DNA of 39,323 bases, taken from positions 1-39,323 of the forward strand of contig NZ_JANQTS010000094.1 in assembly GCF_030731595.1 (NCBI RefSeq). Direction: 5' to 3'. The first letter of the stretch is position 1. Every line of letters starts with the position of its first letter. The notes beneath the pieces are model-generated. The model was not told the DNA's origin. It searched no databases and worked only from the letters and a program-made list of their open reading frames with translations. Of this stretch, positions 32,354 to 39,323 are shown in pieces. The DNA comes from Yoonia sp. GTDB taxonomy: Bacteria; Pseudomonadota; Alphaproteobacteria; Rhodobacterales; Rhodobacteraceae. The position numbers were made by a program, and so were the translations under genes.

Positions 32354-33799
32354 CTACTCTGGATCAGAGGCATAAATCAAACGCTCTTCACAGGGGGCGA
32401 CCCGCAGGATGTTTGTGGAACCGGGCGTATTGAACGGTACGCCCGCAGTCACGACAATCATGTCCTTTTCAGTGGCAAGGCCTTGCGCGATGGCAGCACG
32501 TACAGCCGCGATCACGGCATCCTTGAACCGGTCCACTTGCCCCGTCATGACGCAATTCGTTCCCCAAGACAGGCAAAGCCTGCGTGCGGTCGAGATTTGG
32601 TTGGTCAGGGCGATGATCGGCACGCGTGGCCGTTCACGCGCAACCAACAGCGCGGTTGTGCCGGATTGCGAGAAACAGCAGATTGCCTTGACGTCAGTCG
32701 TTTCGGCGATTTCGCGAGCGGCAGATACGATTCCGTCCGCAACGGTCTTGCCGTCTGCCCTGCGCGAGGCTTCGATGATCTCGGTATAGGTTGGATCGGT
32801 TTCAACTTCATAGGCCACGTTGCTCATCGTGGTCACGGCTTCGATTGGATAGGATCCAGCCGCCGATTCCGCCGACAACATGATCGCATCGGCACCTTCA
32901 TATATCGCTGTCGCCACGTCAGAGACTTCGGCCCGCGTCGGCATTGGAGAATCGATCATGGACTCCAGCATCTGTGTGGCAACAATCACCGGCTTTGCAG
33001 CCGCACGGCACTTGCGCACCAACCGCTTTTGAATCGGAGGCACATTCTGCACAGGAAGTTCCACGCCCAGATCACCTCGGGCGACCATGATGCCATCAGA
33101 GACTGCGAGGATGTCGTCGAACACCTTTACTGCATTCGGCTTTTCAATCTTTGACAGAATTGCCGCCCGGCCTCTTGCGAGGATGCGCGCCTCTTCGACG
33201 TCCGCCGGACGCTGCACGAAGGACAAAGCCAACCAGTCCACACCCAATTCACACACAAATTCAAGGTCTTTGCGGTCTTTGTCAGACAGGGCCGCGAGCG
33301 GCAAAACCACATCCGGTACATTCACACCCTTGCGGTTCGAGATTGTGCCACCGACGATCACCTCGCAATTGGCAAAATCCGCGCCACAGTCTTTCACGCG
33401 CAATTTGATCTTGCCGTCGTTGATCAGCAAATGCGCGCCGGGCTCCAGCGCGTCAAAAATCTCTTTGTGGGGCAGGCGCACGCGGGTCGCATCGCCTTCT
33501 GCGTCATCCAGATCCAGACGGAAATCGGCACCGGGGACGAGCTCTTCTTCGCCACTGGCAAAGACGCCAACCCGCAGCTTTGGGCCTTGTAGGTCGGCAA
33601 GGATTGAAATGGGGCTATCCAGGTCTTTTTCGACCTGACGGATCATAGCGTGCCGCGCGCGTATCTCCGAATGATCACCATGCGACATGTTCAAACGAAA
33701 GACGTCCGCTCCGGCCTCATGAAGGGCCCGGATCATCTCGTAGTCATTTGATGCCGGGCCAAGTGTGGCCACGATTTTCACATTGCGGTGACGTCTCAT
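32354..33799 (-). CDS. pyk: Pyruvate kinase
   Basis: 481-aa glycolytic enzyme converting phosphoenolpyruvate and ADP to pyruvate and ATP. The N-terminal RHRNVKIVATLGPASN, VFRLNMSHG, the active-site loop with MVARGDLGVELP and the signature ATQMLESMI are all present. The C-terminal allosteric domain ends in VVTAGVPFNTPGSTNILRV. ATG 33799 is chosen because AAGGA is well spaced for it, whereas the in-frame ATG at 33817 has no such site. It is divergent from the N-formylglutamate amidohydrolase-like gene. Confidence 0.98.
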   Translation of the reverse strand: MRRHRNVKIVATLGPASNDYEMIRALHEAGADVFRLNMSHGDHSEIRARHAMIRQVEKDLDSPISILADLQGPKLRVGVFASGEEELVPGADFRLDLDDAEGDATRVRLPHKEIFDALEPGAHLLINDGKIKLRVKDCGADFANCEVIVGGTISNRKGVNVPDVVLPLAALSDKDRKDLEFVCELGVDWLALSFVQRPADVEEARILARGRAAILSKIEKPNAVKVFDDILAVSDGIMVARGDLGVELPVQNVPPIQKRLVRKCRAAAKPVIVATQMLESMIDSPMPTRAEVSDVATAIYEGADAIMLSAESAAGSYPIEAVTTMSNVAYEVETDPTYTEIIEASRRADGKTVADGIVSAAREIAETTDVKAICCFSQSGTTALLVARERPRVPIIALTNQISTARRLCLSWGTNCVMTGQVDRFKDAVIAAVRAAIAQGLATEKDMIVVTAGVPFNTPGSTNILRVAPCEERLIYASDPE

Positions 33800-33915
33800 A
33801 TCATATCCTTCGTCCATCGGTGCCGTTAGCGGTAACAGCCTGCGTTGTGCCCTTATTGCGCAATTCCATTCTCTTCACAACTAGCCTAAATGCAGTGACA
33901 GAGGAATGACAGGCA

Positions 33916-34653
33916 ATGACTGACCAACCATTTGAAATCATAGGTGCCAACAGGCCAGGGCGGTGGCTTGTGAGTTGCGATCACGCAACAAATCTCGTGC
34001 CTGATTGGGTACATGGTGGCGACCTTGGGCTTCCGGCGGCCGAAATGGCGCGCCACATCGCCTATGACATCGGGGCAGCGGGTGTGACGCGCCATCTCGC
34101 ACAGGCTTTGGACTGTCCTGCGATCCTGTCGCGCTTTTCAAGGCTGGTTTGCGACCCGAACCGCGGCGAAGATGATCCCACCATCATGATGCGGCTTTAC
34201 GACGGGACGATCATCCCCGCCAACCGCAATGCGGATGAGGCCGAAAAGGAAGAGCGGCTGCGCAGGCTCTACCGTCCTTACCACGCCGCCTATGCCGATC
34301 TGGCCAACAAGATCGCGAATCCTGTGATCTGTGCGGTGCATAGCTTTACGCCGCGCCTGCAAGGACGCGCCCCGCGCCCTTGGGAGATCGGAGTGCTTTA
34401 CGCTGATGATGCACGTCTTGCCCTGCCGTTTATGGCGGCTTGCCGCGCCCAAGGCTGGTGTACAGGGGATAACCAGCCCTATGCTGGGCATCTGCCCGGA
34501 GATGCGGTAGACAGGCATGCCCTGCAACACGGACGCCCCAACCTGCTCATTGAAATACGCCAAGACCTGATTGAAGATGAAGCAGGGCAAATCCTATGGG
34601 CCAGCCGATTGGCCCCGCTCTTGGCAGACGTATTGGCCCAATCCGGCCTTTGA
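33916..34653 (+). CDS. N-formylglutamate amidohydrolase-like protein
   Basis: 245-aa zinc-dependent hydrolase of the N-formylglutamate amidohydrolase (HutG-type, PF05013) family. SCDHATNLVP near the start, YDIGAAGV, SRFSRLVCDPNR and VHSFTPRLQG carry the conserved His, Asp and Arg residues of the family, and NLLIEIRQDLI closes the domain. No other histidine-degradation gene is nearby, so the substrate may not be N-formylglutamate. It is the first of three plus-strand genes, with 11 bases to the DUF1244 gene. Confidence 0.9.
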   Translation: MTDQPFEIIGANRPGRWLVSCDHATNLVPDWVHGGDLGLPAAEMARHIAYDIGAAGVTRHLAQALDCPAILSRFSRLVCDPNRGEDDPTIMMRLYDGTIIPANRNADEAEKEERLRRLYRPYHAAYADLANKIANPVICAVHSFTPRLQGRAPRPWEIGVLYADDARLALPFMAACRAQGWCTGDNQPYAGHLPGDAVDRHALQHGRPNLLIEIRQDLIEDEAGQILWASRLAPLLADVLAQSGL

Positions 34654-34664
34654 AAGGACAGACC

Positions 34665-34958
34665 ATGGACGACCAAACCCGTATTGAACTCGAAGCTGCC
34701 GCCTTTCGCCGCTTGCAAAAGCACCTGATGGAAGACCGGCCCGACGCGCAAAACATCGACATGATGAATTTGGCTGGGTTCTGCCGGAACTGCCTGTCGC
34801 GCTGGTATCAAGAAGCTGCGAACGAACGCGGGATTGAAATGACCAAAGACGAAGGCCGCGAGGCGTTCTACGGGATGCCTTTTGACCAATGGAAAGCAAA
34901 ATACCAGACTGACGCGTCACCAGAGGCCAAAGCAGCCTTCAAAGACAGCCACGGATAG
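34665..34958 (+). CDS. DUF1244 domain protein
   Basis: 97-aa protein of the conserved DUF1244 family. The core NLAGFCRNCLSRWY contains a CxxC pair and a conserved tryptophan, and the later TKDEGREAFYGMPFDQWKAKYQ is equally typical. Function is unknown; the CxxC suggests a metal or redox site. ATG 34665 follows an AAAGGA that overlaps the end of the preceding gene; the frame upstream to 34596 belongs to that gene. Six bases separate it from the TerB gene. Confidence 0.9.
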   Translation: MDDQTRIELEAAAFRRLQKHLMEDRPDAQNIDMMNLAGFCRNCLSRWYQEAANERGIEMTKDEGREAFYGMPFDQWKAKYQTDASPEAKAAFKDSHG

Positions 34959-34964
34959 GATGCC

Positions 34965-35405
34965 ATGCTTGAACGACTGACAGCCTTTTTCGGAAATCCT
35001 GCCAGCTATCATACGCCCTTGCCAGAAGCGGATGCCCAACATGCCTTGGGCGCTTTATTGGTCCGCGCGGCCAAGGCCGACAATACTTATCTGGTCGAGG
35101 AAATCGCCCAAATCGACAAGGTCTTGCGCGAACGCCACGGGCTGAACCCGGTGCAAGCCGCCAAAATGCGTGCTGAATGTGAATTACTGGAAAAAGCCAT
35201 TCCGGAGACAGCCAAAATCACCGCGATCCTCGAACATGCGATCAGCACCGCCGAAAAAGAGGCCACATTGCTGGCCCTTTGGCGTGTCGTCTATGCGGAT
35301 GGGGTCAACAAAGAAGTCGAAGACCGGTTGCTACACGAGATCGAAGAGGTGCTTGGAATCGGCCCCGAGCGGGCGAAAGAGTTGCAGGACGAGGCGCACA
35401 GGTAG
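34965..35405 (+). CDS. TerB-family tellurite-resistance-like protein
   Basis: 146-aa all-helical TerB-domain protein. Acidic patches (ADNTYLVEEIAQIDKVL and YADGVNKEVEDRLLHEIEEVLG) match the metal-binding helices of the TerB fold. TerB-like proteins are widespread and mostly not tied to tellurite resistance; a metal-sensing or membrane-associated scaffolding role has been suggested for the family. An AGGA site precedes the ATG. It is the last gene of the plus-strand trio, with a small terminator after it. Confidence 0.9.
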   Translation: MLERLTAFFGNPASYHTPLPEADAQHALGALLVRAAKADNTYLVEEIAQIDKVLRERHGLNPVQAAKMRAECELLEKAIPETAKITAILEHAISTAEKEATLLALWRVVYADGVNKEVEDRLLHEIEEVLGIGPERAKELQDEAHR

Positions 35406-35409
35406 CGCG

Positions 35410-35435
35410 GCCAACATCTTGGCTCGTTCTTTTTT
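35410..35435 (+). terminator. Weak terminator after the TerB gene
   Basis: A short stem GCCAA (35410-35414) and TTGGC (35419-35423) with loop CATC, followed by a T-rich run TCGTTCTTTTTT. The tail overlaps the stop codon of the converging aminotransferase gene. Confidence 0.5.
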
Positions 35436-36294
35436 ACACGGCGACCTTGCGGCTTTCCTCAAGATAAATCTCGCGCAACCGAGCCGCCACTGGCCCCGGC
35501 ACACCTGCGCCGACAGCGACCCCGTCAACCTCCACCACCGGCATCACGAATGTACTGGCCGAAGTAATAAACGCCTCATCGGCCTCTTGTGCCTCTGCGA
35601 TGGTAAAGCTGCGCTCTTCCACCTGCATCTGCGCCTCGCGGGCAAACCGCAAGACCGCCGCGCGGGTGATCCCGTGCAGGATCTCATGGCCAAGGTGCCG
35701 CGTAATGATCGTGTTGCCCTTGACGATATAGGCGTTGTTGGACGTGCCCTCCGTCACCGCCCCATCCTCGACCATCCATGCATCATCGACACCGGCGGCC
35801 TTGGCCATCATCTTGCCCATCGACGGGAAGAGAAGTTGCACGGTCTTGATGTCTCGCCGCGCCCAACGCTGGTCTTCGATAGAGATAACCTTGATGCCCT
35901 TCTTGGCCGCAGGGCTATCGGCCAACCCCGGCTTGTTCTGGGTAAAGAGCACGACAGTCGGTGTCGTCGTTTCGGGATCAGGGAAGACGAAATCGCGATC
36001 GCCGGGGGCACCGCGGGTAATCTGCAAATAAATCATTCCCTCTTCGATACCGTTCAGGCGGACCAATTCACGGTGCACCTCCAATAGATCGGGCAAGACT
36101 GCAGGATGTGGCATATCCAATTCGTTCAAGGACCGCTCCAACCGCTTTGCGTGGCCTGCGAAATCAATCAGCTTGCCATCCAGCACCGAAGTCACCTCGT
36201 ATACTCCGTCCGCCATCAAGAACCCACGATCAAAGATCGAGATTTTGGCTTCGTTTTCAGGCAGGTACTCGCCGTTGACATAGACTGTGCGCAT
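35434..36294 (-). CDS. dat: D-amino-acid aminotransferase (D-alanine transaminase type)
   Basis: 286-aa fold-type IV PLP enzyme. MRTVYVNGEYLPENEAKISI, FDRGFLMADGVYEV and the catalytic lysine Lys150 in RRDIKTVQLL are those of D-amino-acid transaminases; EGTSNNAYIV and FITSASTFVMPV complete the cofactor site. The reaction exchanges the amino group between D-amino acids, typically D-alanine and D-glutamate, with their keto acids. ATG 36294 is preferred because GGGG lies six bases before it; an ATG at 36300 overlaps the dgcA stop as ATGA and is also possible. Its overlap with dgcA and nearness to dgcN ties it to D-glutamate metabolism. Confidence 0.9.
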   Translation of the reverse strand: MRTVYVNGEYLPENEAKISIFDRGFLMADGVYEVTSVLDGKLIDFAGHAKRLERSLNELDMPHPAVLPDLLEVHRELVRLNGIEEGMIYLQITRGAPGDRDFVFPDPETTTPTVVLFTQNKPGLADSPAAKKGIKVISIEDQRWARRDIKTVQLLFPSMGKMMAKAAGVDDAWMVEDGAVTEGTSNNAYIVKGNTIITRHLGHEILHGITRAAVLRFAREAQMQVEERSFTIAEAQEADEAFITSASTFVMPVVEVDGVAVGAGVPGPVAARLREIYLEESRKVAV

Positions 36295-36296
36295 GG

Positions 36297-37256
36297 TCAT
36301 CCCCAAAGTGCAGCGGCGGGCGGGTGCACGCCTTTTTCATCATATTCCAAAGGAACATTCCGGTCTTCGGCCAATAAGAGCGGCCCGTCAAGGTCTGTGA
36401 AAGCCACGCCCTGCGCAAGGATGGTGGCGGGGGCCATCGCCAGCGACGACCCGACCATGCAGCCGACCATCACACCATAACCTTCTGCGAGCGCCTGTTG
36501 TTTGAGCGCCAGCGCCTCGGTCAGTCCGCCGGTCTTGTCCAGCTTGATGTTCACCAGATCGTATTTGCCGCGCAGGGCTGGCAGGCTGGCGCGATCATGG
36601 CAGCTTTCGTCGGCACAGACGGGCAATGGCCGCGCAATCTCGGCCAGCATGTCATCCTGACCGGCCGGCAAGGGCTGCTCGACCATCTGCACGCCCAGCC
36701 GGATCAGATGGGGGGCAAGATCGGCATAGACCTCTGCGGTCCAGCCTTCATTGGCATCCACGATGATGCGCGCATCGGGGGCACCACGACGGACAGCTTC
36801 CAACCGGACCATGTCATCAGGGGTGCCCAGCTTGATCTTGAGCAGCGGACGATGGGCATTCCTTGCGGCCTGCTGTTGCATCGCCTCTGGGGTGTCCAAG
36901 GACAAGGTATAGGCGGTGATTTCCGGCAAAGGGGCAGGCAACCCAAGCAGATCCCAGACGCGCTTGCCCGCCGCCTTGGCCGCATGATCCCAAAATGCGC
37001 AATCAAGTGCGTTGCGTGCGGCACCGGCAGGCATCGCCAGAGGCAAATCCGACCATCGGCCTGAAAAGCCTTCAATCTGCGCGGTCACGCTCTGCAAAGT
37101 CTCGCCATAGCGGGCATAGGGCACGCACTCGCCGGCGCCGCGAACACTGTCCTCTTCAACAGCAACAGTCAGGACCTCTGCCTGCGTCCGCGATCCGCGA
37201 CTGATGGTAAACACCTGCGCAAGGCGAAAGATATCCTGCGTTACTTCAATCTTCAT
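36297..37256 (-). CDS. dgcA: N-acetyl-D-glutamate racemase DgcA (enolase superfamily)
   Basis: 319-aa muconate-cycloisomerase-type member of the enolase superfamily. The KxK motif is Lys140/Lys142 (LLKIKLG); metal ligands are Asp167 (VDANEGW), Glu193 (EQPLP) and Asp216 (CADESC); the second catalytic lysine is Lys238 (NIKLDK). Such proteins were first named dipeptide epimerases, but beside a DgcN gene the NADH-free racemisation of N-acetyl-D-glutamate is the better call. ATG 37256 with an AAGGA site replaces the longer frame to 37361, which overlaps dgcN. It is preceded by dgcN and overlaps the aminotransferase gene. Confidence 0.9.
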   Translation of the reverse strand: MKIEVTQDIFRLAQVFTISRGSRTQAEVLTVAVEEDSVRGAGECVPYARYGETLQSVTAQIEGFSGRWSDLPLAMPAGAARNALDCAFWDHAAKAAGKRVWDLLGLPAPLPEITAYTLSLDTPEAMQQQAARNAHRPLLKIKLGTPDDMVRLEAVRRGAPDARIIVDANEGWTAEVYADLAPHLIRLGVQMVEQPLPAGQDDMLAEIARPLPVCADESCHDRASLPALRGKYDLVNIKLDKTGGLTEALALKQQALAEGYGVMVGCMVGSSLAMAPATILAQGVAFTDLDGPLLLAEDRNVPLEYDEKGVHPPAAALWG

Positions 37257-37305
37257 GCCTGTCCTTCTTTCGAGCTCAAATATCCCCGCCGGAGGCATAA
37301 AAGTC

Positions 37306-38307
37306 TCAAAGACCTTCCAGTGCGTCCACAAGCCGTGCGGCACCTTGGCGGAACGTATCAACCGTGGGAAGCCCCATGCGGGCTTCGACCTCGGCCATAT
37401 AGGCCAGCGCCGCGTCTTCAGCCAAATGCTGCGTGTTCACCGAGACGCCGACAATCTGGCACGCTGGGTTCGCAATGCGGGCGAGCGGCAGGGCTGTATC
37501 GCGCAAAGCCTCAAGACTTGGCAAAGCATAATCCGGCAAACCACGCATATGTTTGCGGGTAGGTTCATGGGCAAGGATCATGGCATCGGGTTGGCCACCG
37601 TGGATCAGCGCCATAGTGACGCCAGAGTAGGAAACGTGAAACAGGCTGCCCTGCCCCTCGATATGATCCCAATGATCAGGGTCATTGTCCGGGGTCAGAT
37701 ATTCAACAGCACCCGCCATGAAATCCGCGATCACCGCATCCAAGGGGACGCCACCGCCGGTGATGAGAATACCGGTCTGGCCGGTGGGGCGGAAAGTGGA
37801 TTTCATGCCGCGCTTTTGCATTTCCGCATCCATGGCAAGGCCTGTGTACATTTTGCCCACTGAACAATCGGTGCCAACCGCAAGGCAGCGTTTGCCGGTC
37901 CGTTTTTTGCCATTGGCAATCGGGTAAGCGACCGAGGGAATACGGACATCAAATAATGAGCGACCATTCACGCGGGCGGCCGCAACCAGCTCATCCTCGT
38001 CCCGCAACAGGTTGTGTAAGCCAGACGCAATGTCAAAACCCATCTTGAGGGCTGTGACCAGCACCTCTTTCCAGGCTTTGGAAATATAGCCGCCACGGTT
38101 GGCCACACCTATCACAAGCGTCTTGACGCCGGCCGCCTTGGCCTCCTCCAAAGTAAGATCTGCAATCCCCAGATCCGCGCCACAGCCCGGCATCCGGTAC
38201 TGGCCCAAAGCATTCTCCGGACGCCAGTCCTTGATGCCTTGCGCAACCTTTGCTGCGAGTTGATCGGGGGCATCGCCGAGGAACAATAGATAGGGTGTCT
38301 GGATCAT
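37306..38307 (-). CDS. dgcN: D-glutamate N-acetyltransferase DgcN (DUF1611)
   Basis: 333-aa DUF1611-family protein. The N-terminal half binds like a Rossmann domain (VKTLVIGVANRGGYIS), and the C-terminal half opens with a P-loop-like GTDCSVGK at residues 145-152. In marine bacteria DgcN is reported to acetylate D-glutamate with acetyl-CoA, DgcA then converts the product to N-acetyl-L-glutamate, and the acetyl group is later recovered. Gene order dgcN-dgcA-dat matches that pathway. The ATG at 38307 has a GGAG site somewhat far upstream. First gene of the cluster, with a candidate promoter at 38373-38401. Confidence 0.9.
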   Translation of the reverse strand: MIQTPYLLFLGDAPDQLAAKVAQGIKDWRPENALGQYRMPGCGADLGIADLTLEEAKAAGVKTLVIGVANRGGYISKAWKEVLVTALKMGFDIASGLHNLLRDEDELVAAARVNGRSLFDVRIPSVAYPIANGKKRTGKRCLAVGTDCSVGKMYTGLAMDAEMQKRGMKSTFRPTGQTGILITGGGVPLDAVIADFMAGAVEYLTPDNDPDHWDHIEGQGSLFHVSYSGVTMALIHGGQPDAMILAHEPTRKHMRGLPDYALPSLEALRDTALPLARIANPACQIVGVSVNTQHLAEDAALAYMAEVEARMGLPTVDTFRQGAARLVDALEGL

Positions 38308-38372
38308 GTTGAGGCTCCGGAAGGGAAAGATTCGGGTTATGAAGAAGATATCAGCGAAGGACGCGCAAGTTG

Positions 38373-38401
38373 ATCGCAGAATTGAACGCCTTAATGGTCA
38401 A
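38373..38401 (-). promoter_or_regulatory. Candidate promoter of the dgcN-dgcA-dat cluster
   Basis: On the minus strand TTGACC (38401-38396), a 17-base spacer and TGCGAT (38378-38373), about 65 bases before the dgcN ATG. The -35 box is good and the -10 box weak. A dyad, TGAACT/AGTTCA at 38452-38474, lies 50 bases further upstream. Confidence 0.4.
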
Positions 38402-38490
38402 GGATGGGATTTTCTTGCATGATATATAGATTTGTTCGAAGAAATTACCTCTGAACTGCGCAAGGCAGAGTTCAATCCACCCACCCCATA

Positions 38491-38516
38491 AAAAAACCCG
38501 GGCGCGAACGCCCGGG
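38491..38516 (-). terminator. Rho-independent terminator of amtB
   Basis: A perfect 8-bp stem CCCGGGCG (38497-38504) and CGCCCGGG (38509-38516) with a four-base loop, followed on the minus strand by TTTTTT (38496-38491). It starts 27 bases after the amtB stop. Confidence 0.95.
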
Positions 38517-38543
38517 CTGTTTTCAAAAGCTGAAGGGAGGATT

Positions 38544-39323
38544 TCAGCCTTTTGAGAATTCAGGGTATGCTTCCATGCCCAGTTCGGACACGTCCAAACC
38601 GTTGATTTCAGATTCTTCCGAGACACGGATTCCGACGATCCCTTTGAGGATTGTCCAGACGACGAGGCTGAACACAAAGGTGAAGCCACCGATTGCGACG
38701 AACCCGATGAACTGTGTACCAAAGCTTGCGTCAGCATAGACTGGCACAACCATGGTGCCCCAGAAGCCTGCAATCAAGTGCACTGGAATTGCGCCCACGA
38801 CGTCGTCGATCTTGAACTTGTCCAGCATAGGAACTGCGAAGACAACAATCAGACCACCGACCGCACCGATCCAGAGCGCGCCGAAGAGTGTCGGCTCAAG
38901 CGGACTGGCTGTGATCGAGACCAGACCGGCAAGCGCACCGTTCAGGACCATCGTCAAGTCAGGCTTCTTGTACAGCACTTGGGACAAGATCAGCGCGGCA
39001 ACAGCACCCGCAGCAGCGGCCATGTTGGTGTTCGCAAAGATACGGCCCACGTCTGTGATATCGCCAACAGTACCCGCAGCAAGCTGAGAGCCACCATTGA
39101 AGCCGAACCAACCCAGCCACAGGATGAAAGTACCCAGTGTTGCCAGAGCAAGGTTTGACCCCGGCATTGGAACAACTTTGCCGTCCTTGTACTTGCCGAT
39201 ACGGGCACCCAGTATGATCGCACCTGCCAGAGCCGCGAAACCACCAGCTGCGTGAACGATCGTAGAACCTGCGAAGTCATAGAAGCCCATCTCGGACAAC
39301 CAGCCGCCGCCCCACTGCCAGGA
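38544..39323 (-). CDS. amtB: Ammonium transporter AmtB, C-terminal part (cut by window edge)
   Basis: The frame is open through the right edge, so only the last 259 residues are seen and the start lies outside. The visible part begins SWQWGGGWLSEMGFYDFAG, then STIVHAAGG, and continues with LATLGTFILWLGWFGFNGGS, VGDIT, the pore-lining MVLNGALAGLVSITASP and VDDVVGAIPVHLIAGFWGT, ending in the short cytoplasmic tail LGMEAYPEFSKG. These are the conserved helices and pore residues of Amt/MEP/Rh channels, which conduct ammonium across the inner membrane and are normally closed by a PII protein (GlnK). GlnK would be expected just outside the window on the upstream side, which I cannot see. Confidence 0.97.
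   Translation of the reverse strand, partial: SWQWGGGWLSEMGFYDFAGSTIVHAAGGFAALAGAIILGARIGKYKDGKVVPMPGSNLALATLGTFILWLGWFGFNGGSQLAAGTVGDITDVGRIFANTNMAAAAGAVAALILSQVLYKKPDLTMVLNGALAGLVSITASPLEPTLFGALWIGAVGGLIVVFAVPMLDKFKIDDVVGAIPVHLIAGFWGTMVVPVYADASFGTQFIGFVAIGGFTFVFSLVVWTILKGIVGIRVSEESEINGLDVSELGMEAYPEFSKG

Noticed and set aside
35170..36087. 305-codon plus-strand frame across the TerB and aminotransferase genes
   Set aside because: It overlaps two well-supported genes in other frames and has no domain.
36297..37256. L-Ala-D/L-Glu dipeptide epimerase call for the enolase-superfamily gene
   Set aside because: The residues fit that group too, but the direct neighbour is a DgcN-type gene, so the N-acetyl-D-glutamate racemase call is better supported by context.

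Overview
The window looks like chromosomal DNA of a marine alphaproteobacterium of the order Rhodobacterales (Roseobacter group). The grounds are gene content and protein style: ETF-quinone oxidoreductase, DUF4139/MuiA, the DgcN-DgcA-aminotransferase cluster, a non-pyrrolysine MttB homologue, the YtoQ and ASCH genes beside pheT, the DUF1244-TerB pair, moderately high GC and many ATGA/GTGA stop-start overlaps. No rRNA, complete tRNA, CRISPR array, prophage or complete insertion sequence was seen. The species cannot be named from sequence alone.

Layout. (1) 1-5.1 kb is an accessory-looking block: a minus-strand run (F420-type NADP oxidoreductase, glutathione S-transferase, DJ-1/Hsp31-like protein, exported alpha/beta hydrolase, YdcZ-type transporter, short-chain dehydrogenase) read divergently from a LysR regulator. 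A 9-bp direct repeat lies in the shared promoter region. (2) 5.6-13.9 kb is one long minus-strand run: greA, a membrane protein of unknown function, an AEC transporter, fghA, yaiI, an EamA transporter, a HAD hydrolase, an ornithine cyclodeaminase-family protein, a membrane-anchored alpha/beta hydrolase and zapE. (3) ETF-QO is read divergently from greA and ends in a clear terminator. It is followed by an exported MuiA-family protein and asd. (4) 18.8-20.9 kb carries an RTX metalloprotease whose stop codon overlaps the start of a TbpB-like lipoprotein. (5) An Lrp/AsnC regulator is divergent from alanine dehydrogenase ald. Then come mscL and a YghU/YfcG-type GST. (6) 24.1-33.8 kb is a minus-strand translation and central-metabolism run: pyk, a small membrane protein, rpmI, rplT, an MttB homologue, pheS, an ASCH protein, a small membrane protein, pheT and ytoQ. 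(7) A plus-strand trio follows: N-formylglutamate amidohydrolase-like, DUF1244 and TerB. (8) Minus-strand dgcN, dgcA and a D-amino-acid aminotransferase form a D-amino-acid (D-glutamate) utilisation cluster. (9) The right edge cuts into the ammonium transporter amtB.

Several themes recur: amino-acid nitrogen handling (ald, dgcNA-dat, the N-formylglutamate amidohydrolase, amtB), detoxification of electrophiles and formaldehyde (GSTs, DJ-1, F420-type oxidoreductase, fghA), and translation (pheST, rpmI, rplT, greA). The units most worth following up are the RTX protease/TbpB-like lipoprotein pair with its cysteine-clustered N-terminus, the LysR-controlled redox/electrophile operon, and the MttB gene with its 640-bp empty flank lying between rplT and pheS.
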